In this document: positions 55,930 to 64,000 of the stretch, piece after piece
Layout of the letters: every line of letters starts with the position of its first letter
How positions within the stretch are numbered: the first letter of the stretch is position 1
NCBI GenBank assembly: GCA_025677825.1
Contig: JAIXMO010000018.1
Span: 62,001 to 126,000 of the forward strand
Length of the DNA stretch: 64,000 nucleotides
DNA from: Helicostylum pulchrum
Taxonomy: Eukaryota > Mucoromycota > Mucoromycetes > Mucorales > Mucoraceae
Reading direction: 5' to 3'
Notes under the pieces: model-generated
What the model was told of the DNA's origin: nothing
Seen by the model: the letters and a program-made list of their open reading frames with translations, nothing else
Databases searched by the model: none
Program-made: the position numbers and the translations under genes

Positions 55930-58900
55930 ATGAAAGACAGTCAATCGCAGATGGCGGCTATCCAAGTAGGTAATGTATTCCATTCCTTGTTTACTCATCT
56001 ACTTTTTCTTCTTTCTAATACCGAATATTTTTTTTCTTCAAATATATTTAGCCATTCGTATAAGGCCTTTAACAGAAAGAGATCGGAGTCAACCGCGATA
56101 TTCTGGTGATGTCTTGAGAGCTCAAGAAAAACATGTTCAGATTGTTCCTCAGAACAAGTACTTTACTTATGATCATGTCTTTGGTAATGATACTTACCAA
56201 AGTGACATATTCGCTGCACTTGGACAGAGACCTGTCCAAAAGTTTGTTGAAGGTAAAAATAATGATATATCTTTGTCCTATTCTATCATTATTATTAACT
56301 GTTTTCTTTTTGGTGGTTTAAGGTTACAATGTTACCATGTTGGCTTATGTAAGTAAACAATAGATATATTATAAAGTGTCAAGAATTAATCAAGTTTTTT
56401 TTCTTCTTCATTGTAGGGTCAAACATCTTCGGGAAAGACATATACAATGGGTACAGCTCAACATACTGGATTACCAGACCCAGAACAAATCGGTATTGTA
56501 CCTAGAGCCATGGCTCTTTTGTTTGATTTATTACACCAACTGCAACAACAAAATGATAGCAGTTCTGCATCATCTTCTGTCAATAACGATAATACCGCGA
56601 GAAACCAACGTACTTTACGCCCTGTGTCACAAGTACATCATCAGCCTCAACAGAAATCAACCTATCGCTATTCAGTTAAAGTATCATTTGTCGAAATTTA
56701 TAATGAAGAGTTGATTGATTTACTTAACTCGGCTCCACCTTCTGAAAAACCACCTGTAAACATTAGAGAAGATACAAAAGGGCATATTTATTGGACTGGT
56801 GTAAAAGAATTAACTGTAAATAATACAGATGATGTTTTATGGTAATGTGTATATTTTTTTTTTCCTTTTCCTGTGTGGAAGTTATTGACATTGTAAGTTT
56901 TTTTTTATAGCTTTCTTCAACAAGGTACTGAAAATCGTGCTACTGGTTCAACTGATATGAATGATGTATCTTCGAGATCTCATGCCATTTTTTCGGTTAC
57001 TTTAAAGCAAGAGAGATGGGTTCCTTCATCACCTACGTCCAGTAGAGCAGCTAGTCCTGTGCCATCTAAACTTCAACAATCGAAACAACAGCGATTATCA
57101 GCTGCTACAAAGGGACCTAACAACAATAGTAATAATCCTAGTGAAGATGGTGATTGGGTGATTACAAACTCTAAATTTCACTTTGTTGATTTAGCTGGTA
57201 GTGAAAGAGTAAGTTTTTTTTTTTTTTTTTTTTTTTTCATTTAAATTAATGTTAACTTACTTAATTTTTTTGTTTCTTAGTTGAAAAGAACAGCAGCAGA
57301 AGGTGATAGAAGAAAAGAAGGTATCAATATTAATGCCGGTTTATTAGCGCTAGGAAATGTTATTTCTGCGCTTGGTGATCCATCGAAAAAGAGTACACAT
57401 GTACCTTACCGTGACTCCAAGTTGACGCGATTACTGCAAGATTCATTAGGTGGTAGTGCGATGACTTTAATGATTGCTTGTGTGAGTCCTGCAGAATCCA
57501 ATTTATCGGAAACTTTAAATACATTACAGTATGCAAACCGAGCTCGAAACATTAAAAATAAAATGGAAAAGAATGAAATGGAGGAATGGATGACGACCGA
57601 CAACATGGATCTATTAAGAACTACCATTGGAAAATTAAAAAACGAACTTCGACTTGCAAAAACAACTGCTGCTACATCAAATAATACACCAACAAAAATG
57701 AATATGATGTTGGAAAATAACAATCAGCATACGAACAACAGACTTTTATCTGATTTCAGTGATGATATATCTTCTACTGGTAGTCCTACGGCGAACCCTG
57801 ATTTCGACGATTTATATCACGAACAACATGTGATGATTGCCGAATTACAAACACAAGTAGAGGAATTGCAAGGCGTAGGCGACTTTTTAAGAGAGCGAAA
57901 TGTGTTGGTTGAAAAGGAACTGGTTCGTATGCATCATGAACGAAATAATAATAATCCTTCCGATTTCGATTTTCAACATTTGGTCGAACCCGTTATTGAA
58001 GAATATGAAAAGAGTATCTCTGGTTTAGAGTCACAGCTGGCTATGATTCGTGCTGCATTAAGTCACTCGGATCAAGGATTTGAGGAACAACAAGCTAAAA
58101 TCGATCAGTGTGAAATCGTGATAGATTCTCAAGAAAAGACGATTCGCGAACTTAAAAGACAGATTGTAAAGTTATTAGAGAGACAAGAAAAAGACGAAGC
58201 GTATGTGACAGAGTTAGAAAAGAAGTTGATGACGACCGTAGAAGAAATGGTTCATGATAGAGAAATGATGAGCGAATTAAGAAGCAAAATTCTAAAGTTA
58301 AAAGAAGTAGATGAAAATACTGAGCATTATATTCACGATTTGGAAGCTCGTTTAACTGCAAGTGAAGCGGAACGTACTGCGTTAAAAGAAAAGTTGAGTA
58401 CGTTGGTTGAAACTAGCAAGGAAGAAATAACTGAAAACAAAGAGGAAAAGGAAATTGCAGATCAAGAGCTGACGACACTTCATGAAAAGCATGAGTCCGG
58501 TGAAAAGGAACGCCAAAGATTACAAGATCAAGTGAATCAATTATTACTTGAAATTAAAAAGAACCAAACAGATCAAGAAGAAGAATCTACTATTGTTGCT
58601 GTAGCGGCGTCTCTAGATGAAAAGAAGAACGGCGATAAAGATCAACGACTTGCTGAATTAGAAATAAGTTTTGCTAATTTAAATCAAGAGCATCAAGATA
58701 CTTTAAAAGAATTAGATGAAGTTTTGTTAAGATATCAAGAAGCACTTGAACATGCCGATGGTCTTCAACCTCTACAGCAAAAGTCGGAAAGTGCTGAAGA
58801 ACTTCAGTTACTTCGCGAGTCTATTCAACACTTGGAATATGAATTGGAAATGTCGTCCAAACGAGAAAATATCTTTAGACAAATGTCAGAAGAACATCAA

Positions 58901-59953
58901 GAATCTGCAGAGGTTGAAAAGACCCTAAAGACGCTTGAAATCTCTAACTCAGATGACTTACCGCAAGATGCTATAAATCAAGCAGATCATGAATTTATTT
59001 TACATAGCTTGGATGTTTTACAAAAGAAATACCAACAGTTGAAAACCGAAGTCGGATTACAGCAAGCTATTGAAATGCACGATGAAGGTGAATCAGATCA
59101 ATATGCACTCAAAGGGTCTGCAACAATGATTGATATTCATGGGAAATATGAAATGCAACTTCTTTTCTACAAGCGTGAATTAAAGAATCTGACTGTAGTT
59201 TTAAAAGAAATTAAAAGGCTGAAAGCCAGTGAAGCAAAATATGCCGCTGCAGCCAATAACAATAATGTCAATAGTAATCCTGAGCATAGAATTATTATGA
59301 AGAGTGTGGTCAGCTTAGAAGAACAACTAACTGAACAATATAAAAAAATCAAGGTTGAAGCAAAGCGATTTTCAAACGATATTCTTGAAATGATTTCTCT
59401 TAATAGTGGATTAGAAAGTGAATTGGGTATCATGAAAGCAAAAGAATGTAGTCCCATGAATTCTCCTGACAGCATGATGTCGCCTAATACAATCGACCAC
59501 GGAAACAGTATTCACAGCGGTATGCACAGTAACAATTCTTCCGTAACATCCTCTCCATCTATTCGAAATTCGTTCCTTCGTCCTCCTACTAATTTCAGTA
59601 ACGGAAGTGGTATCAAACCTCCTACTGTCATTTCTCACGAAGAAGTACCAGAGACGACGCCACTTTCAGGGCCTGACTTGGCATTCCAATACGACAAGAA
59701 TCGACATGCACTTCAAGCAAGATTATCGATAGCGCATCAAGATTTAAAAGCTCACAAGACTTTAATCTTTGTGCTAGAAAACAAGTACAAGATTACTGAA
59801 ATTGCTTTAAACACATGTAAGAAGCGTATGGAAGGAAACGCAACGTCTGTTACGGATATAGAAATCGAAGACTTGATGCTAAAAATGGACGCTATGCAAA
59901 TTCAATTGGAAACAAATGAAAAGAAAGAAAGAAAGTCGTTATCAGATGTATAA
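55930..59953 (+). CDS. Kinesin-4-like motor protein (KIF4/KIF21 group)
   Basis: Six exons (55930-55969, 56052-56252, 56323-56348, 56417-56841, 56911-57208, 57281-59953) join in frame to 1220 residues. The motor is N-terminal: [22 protein letters not shown], then [20 protein letters not shown] with the P-loop at 90-97 (the usual TGSGKT is TSSGKT). Further motor motifs are [14 protein letters not shown], switch [15 protein letters not shown], switch II DLAGSER, and [18 protein letters not shown]. Two low-complexity inserts interrupt it: a ~45-residue Gln/Asn/Ser tract before the EIYNEE strand, and a ~60-residue one between SSRSH and DLAGSER. The remaining ~750 residues are coiled coil with a Ser/Pro-rich tail. 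GYN.T.LAYGQT and the layout suggest kinesin-4, a plus-end motor of spindle or cortical microtubules. A 26-base exon 3 is easily missed. Confidence 0.88.
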
Positions 59954-60559
59954 CTATTAATAATGTATCTCAATTGTATTTTATTTAACCACACTCCCCC
60001 CCCCCCAGATACCACCTATCTTTGCTTCTGTGTTGTATTTTTTTTTTTTTCTTAAAAAAAAACTCCTCTCTTTTAAAATTTATAACACAGAGTAATTCAT
60101 AACAATATATATTTATTAAATGTTATCTACCTTCACAAATATTTATAGTCAGTTCAAATTGACGTGTTTATTTCCAAACTTGTTTTGCATGCGCAGTTTA
60201 TCTGTAAGTGACTTTGTATATTGATATTTTAAAATTTTGAATTGTTCTCTTTGAAGTTTTGTTGATGGTTCTTCAGCGGTTAACCGCTGAAATTATCGGT
60301 GAAACGTGTTGCTTCGTAGTGAACACCAAAAGTATGTCTATGAGTGAGATATAATAGCTAGAATTGTATATATTACCATGTAAGAAGAGCTTGGCACATT
60401 TTCGACTGTTAGATTACTTTATAATAAAGAAAGGAATAATTAGCAATAGGAACAAAAATAAATTATACTGATAAAATGTTTGATTAGTTACTTAACTTGA
60501 TGTTGTATTATATGTAATTGTTTACGGACGACGTCTAAACTAAAAGCATATATTTATGT
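59954..60559. other. Intergenic, no supported gene
   Basis: 3' flank of the kinesin gene with a C-run at about 59998-60008 and poly(T)/poly(A). A short near-palindrome CAGCGGTTAACCGCTG lies at about 60274. No gene is supported. Confidence 0.4.
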
Positions 60560-62430
60560 TCTGCTTTAATGTTATTTCAGCTACAAATAAAACTTACCAA
60601 GACTTAACCGTCAAAGCTGTACATTCTAGTGAACAAGGTATATTTTTTTATGACTGACAGATCACGGTACATCTTGTTCGGCCCTTTGTCCGAACTGCAT
60701 TGTCACTAAAGCTGAAACGGTAAAAATGGTTTTCTCTAAAAGGTACAAAGCTTGTACAACGAGACTTCCTTACAAACGCTGCGTGAAAGAAACGTACAAA
60801 AATATTTTGACAACAAAGGTAATTACTACTTATAGAGATATACAACTCATTGTGTTTGGTGCCAAGATACTCGTCAATTATAACATATTGCAACATCAAG
60901 ATAAGCCAGTACCACCAAGTATTTTTAAGCAGCAGTTTCGGTACACAACTTTCCAGTTGGTAAATGGTGGCAGACTGACCAGTAACGCGCTTTTACCCCA
61001 AAAATCTTCTCTCAAAAATTAAAATCCTTCCGCCGCATATAAAAATACTCTACTTGCGGGAGCAAGCGACTGTTTAACCGAAGTATGCGCTGAAATTGCT
61101 ACTTCGTATAGAAATACCATCGTAGAAACGTTCGAAAGAAACGTTTTGTCGTATTTAAAGTATAAGTTGTAGACAAAATTTGTATTTTTAATTTCAAAAA
61201 ACCTTTGCTATAAAAAGTAATATTAAATCACTTTCATATTTGTAGCAGAAATACTAACATAAAACGTTTCTTTCTAATAGATGAGAAGAGATGATTCTGC
61301 TCGGTAGTAATAAGAAACGTTTCGGCCATATAGTTAGAACAGATGGGTTATTCGGTTGATTTTTTATTTTACAAAAAAAAAGTCATCGCTGTCAATCGAT
61401 GAAGATAATTTTAAAAACTTAACTTGATTTTACAAGATTTCGACGATACAGAAACAACGTCTACTTTTTTTTTTGCCAATTGCTTTGTATCCTGATAGAA
61501 AAAGTGTATTCCAGGCTACAATTGCCTCTGAAACGACCTCCGATCAATTCAGAAGGTGTGCAACCTAAGAATATTATAATTTTACAGGACCTACCAAGTT
61601 GCAAGTCAAACTAACAAGAAGAAAAAAAAAAGGAAACCGAAATAGAAGACCTTGAAACGCATATCCCTACTTCCAAAACTATCAATATTGATAGTCATAA
61701 CCTTTATACTAGATACATGCTTACTTATTTGGATATATTTTTCCATTTTTACGGCCCGAGTTCAGCCAGGGATAGATTTATGTTGTACCAGGGAAGGAAA
61801 ACGTGCCTGAATTGATGGTAAACCTGTTAATTAATAGCGGAAACTAGTACAACAGAAAGAAACGAAATAAGAAAAAGAAAAAAGTTAAGAAGAAGAAGCA
61901 AAAGCAGAAGCAGAAAAACAGAGAGTCTAAAAGGAAAGACAAAAAGAATGAAGAGATCTCAAGAAGGAAAAACTTGATAAAGTAATACTAAAAAAAAAAA
62001 TACTTGTCTAAATATATGTATAATCTGTAATGTAGAACCAGCAAGTTCTTGCCAGGCCAGTTCAACCGATACCAGCACAAAGTACCACTGGTGATCTTTG
62101 GCGAGGGTATGTTCGTTAACGTTACTGGGAAACCACTGCGTTGTGACAGGTGTGTTTTGACGCCCACTAAAGTAGTGTGAGGCTGAGGGTGGCCTAATTG
62201 CTGTCACTGTTGACGAGTATTTAACCTCCCAAATACGCAGTGTATGTAATAACAGAACCTTAAAGGATGGCGGTAATAAAGGGAAAAGTTTTCTCATTTG
62301 TGAAACCTGCAACAGGATTTGGCAAAGGGACTTAAACGCCACAAGAAACATGTTTGTCATCGCAAGTTATATTTTCAAGACTAAAGACGTGTCTGTTGCT
62401 TTCAAGAGAGCTACTGCAAGCAACTAAAAC
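60560..62430 (+). pseudogene. Fanzor/TnpB-like relic with zinc ribbon and RD.NA..N motif
   Basis: Plus-strand fragments in order: KETYKNILTTKVITTYRDIQ and PVPPSIFKQQFRYTTFQLVNGG (60786-60972), DCLTEVCAEIATSYRNTIVE and FERNVLSYLKYKL (61069-61170). Next are EDLETHIPTSKTINIDSHNL and FHFYGPSSARDRFMLYQGRK (61646-61803), then a Lys/Arg-rich stretch. After QQVLARPVQPIPAQSTTGDL comes VTVDEYLTSQIRSVCNNRTL, then KSFLICETCNRIWQRDLNAT (62203-62343) and RNMF. The last part is a TnpB/Fanzor-type zinc ribbon followed by the RuvC-III-like D-x-N-A motif (Asp codon 62329-62331). The first zinc Cys is Arg (CGC at 62236-62238) and many stops and shifts separate the parts, so it is dead. The motif set differs from the 15 kb relic. 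Confidence 0.55.
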
Positions 62431-64000
62431 CCAAATCGCCGTAACAGATACGGTTTTTCTTTCAAGACTTTAGATTTTATATCTAAATTTTATTATACTT
62501 CACATAGTTTGGCTTGGTTTGTCTTTTTTTTTTCTTTTTTTTTTTTTTTTTTTTTTTTTTTTGAAACATAGTTCTCCAGATGTAGTTGGTCTCTACAGCC
62601 AACCAGGCGTTTACGGATTTAGTAAATTGCACATGGCTTAATTTAAGTTTATCATCTGATTGAATACCAAGCTTTTAAATAAATAAATAACCAATTGAAT
62701 GGTAGCAGAACAATCAATAAGCGGGTTACTACTAACATGACAAAAATTCTTATTGTCTCCTTGTTTTTTTTTATATCGACGCGTGGGTAAAGAAAGGGAG
62801 TTTTTCTTTTAACTACATCTGATATCTGGAATGTTACACCTTATGAAGCATGAAACATTCTGATTGTTTTAGACGTGTATACCTGTTTAGATAATATCTT
62901 TTTTAAAAAAAAACCTCTCCTGAATGACGTTATTGTATTGTTGATCCTTTTTTTTTTTTTTACAGCTCCTACTGAATTGTTTTTTGTTTGTTTGGTAAAT
63001 CTGGATTCTGTCACGAGAAAATAAAGGGGAATTCTACTTTGAAGTTCAGACAAAAACAACTTACTGCGTGAAGCAAATTGGAACGATATTTTTGGACAAG
63101 CTGTAACAGCAAAGCTGTAGACATAAAAAAAAAAGATTAAATAGATTGCATGAGCAAATAAAACCTCTATTTTGACACCGCGAAAGTATATACGCGGTGC
63201 TTCCGGATGCGCCCAAAGAAGCTTAATAGAATTCGACAATAGAGTAACAGCTATCAAAATTTTGTGAGCTATTAAAGAAAGAATATAACGATATACTGAA
63301 TATATAGCTCACAAACTGGAAATACTTTTTGTAAGCAAACACAAAAAGCCAAAACGATGCCTACCTTGAAGTCAAATATCATTATAGATATGACGGAACG
63401 GACAAATCACTATGATAATAACCCCCAAAAAGAGAAAATTAGAAGATCATCAGTTCGAGAACCTTCTTTAATTATACAATCTACTTAAGTAGGATTCATC
63501 TACTAGCGACAATCCTGTCTCAAACAATTCTACACCAATGATTTATATTACTGCATTTTGAGGTTGTCGTGATAGGTCACGTTATCCTGAGCAATTTAAC
63601 CTCGCATAAAGTGTCTTCGAAATTGATTTCGTCTAATAGTTACATTTTTATATATTTATAGAATGTTATAGCATGTGATAGAGAACGATCACTTTTCATG
63701 GAATATTCGTTTCTGAGCTTTTAGAATTAAAATTTTTATCGGGTCTAATATTTTAGAACGGTACTATTTTCGGTGACTGTTACCAATATAGTAAGCATAT
63801 ATGGCGCTATTTTATTAATTAGAACGATAACACGGTACCGGATAACTAAACGAATAAAAAAGATCTTTTTGTTGCTTCAAAAACTCGTTATTTTATGGAA
63901 ATTTTTTTCACCTAAACTTTTTCACTCCATATTTGGGTTACAATACAATAAAAGTGAAGGGTACGTAGTATATTAGTAATTGACTTGATATCTACACATG
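62431..64000. other. Window end, no supported gene
   Basis: AT-rich with a ~28-base poly(T) run near 62540. Plus-strand snippets such as LREANWNDIFGQAVTAKL (~63078) and DTAKVYTRCFRMRPKKLNRI (~63172) look like worn coding sequence and may belong to the same type of relics as at 60.6-62.4 kb, but they are too short to assign. Confidence 0.35.

Noticed and set aside
61959..62360. 133-codon minus-strand ORF
   Set aside because: It is the antisense of the zinc-ribbon/RDLNAT fragment on the plus strand, which carries the recognisable motifs.
62841..63257. 138-codon minus ORF
   Set aside because: The plus strand has short coding-like pieces there (LREANWNDIFGQAV); the minus frame has no motif and is likely their shadow.

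Overview
The window looks like a nuclear contig of an early-diverging fungus, most likely Mucoromycota (Mucorales-type). It is AT-rich, has poly(A)/poly(T) tracts, and its genes are packed close together. Most genes carry several short introns of about 45-80 bases with GTAAG/GTAWR donors and YAG acceptors. Several products are fungal (Sec31, Ski3, a Swi5/Ace2-like zinc finger, a HAM1-like protein, Qns1), and the degenerate repeat-associated ORFs are of types I associate with mucoralean genomes. I could not run any search; names rest on motif recognition, and exon joins were checked by keeping the reading frame across each splice site.

Layout. 1-11 kb holds housekeeping genes: the 3' part of a peroxisomal ThDP lyase, an RNA polymerase III subunit, SEC31 on the minus strand, and a large HAM1-like protein on the plus strand. 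10.7-18 kb is a transposon and repeat graveyard. It contains two tail-to-tail paralogues of a putative PD-(D/E)XK nuclease whose 5' flanks share a GGCAA-type satellite (a 192-base higher-order array), a small inverted-repeat element, a Tc1/mariner transposase pseudogene, a Fanzor/TnpB-like relic and another decayed ORF. 19.9-23.3 kb has a DUF4112 membrane protein and a C2H2 transcription factor. 23.5-25.3 kb is another decayed coding relic. 25.5-32.5 kb has a membrane-anchored cPLA2-like phospholipase, an amino acid transporter and a small secreted Kex2-type peptide.

33.5-59.9 kb is a dense gene block: a 3-hydroxyisobutyryl-CoA hydrolase-like gene, QNS1, a tandem pair of small RRM-like proteins, a polyol dehydrogenase, an SR-like RRM protein, a TMX-type thioredoxin, SKI3, PMP3, a class II aldolase-like protein, the AMSH deubiquitinase, RPL4 and a kinesin-4-like motor. 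Beyond 60 kb lies a second, differently built Fanzor/TnpB-like relic, then sequence without recognisable genes.

Functional links are those of ordinary cell biology rather than an operon. They include secretory and endosomal traffic (Sec31, AMSH), RNA and translation (Pol III subunit, SR protein, Ski3, uL4), NAD synthesis, and peroxisomal acyl-CoA chemistry: two genes end in the PTS1 tripeptide AKL, one of them only if its last intron is spliced. Several pairs are divergent with short shared promoters (TMX/SKI3, polyol dehydrogenase/SR protein, AMSH/RPL4). The most unusual material is the repeat-linked nuclease pair and the two RuvC-type relics.
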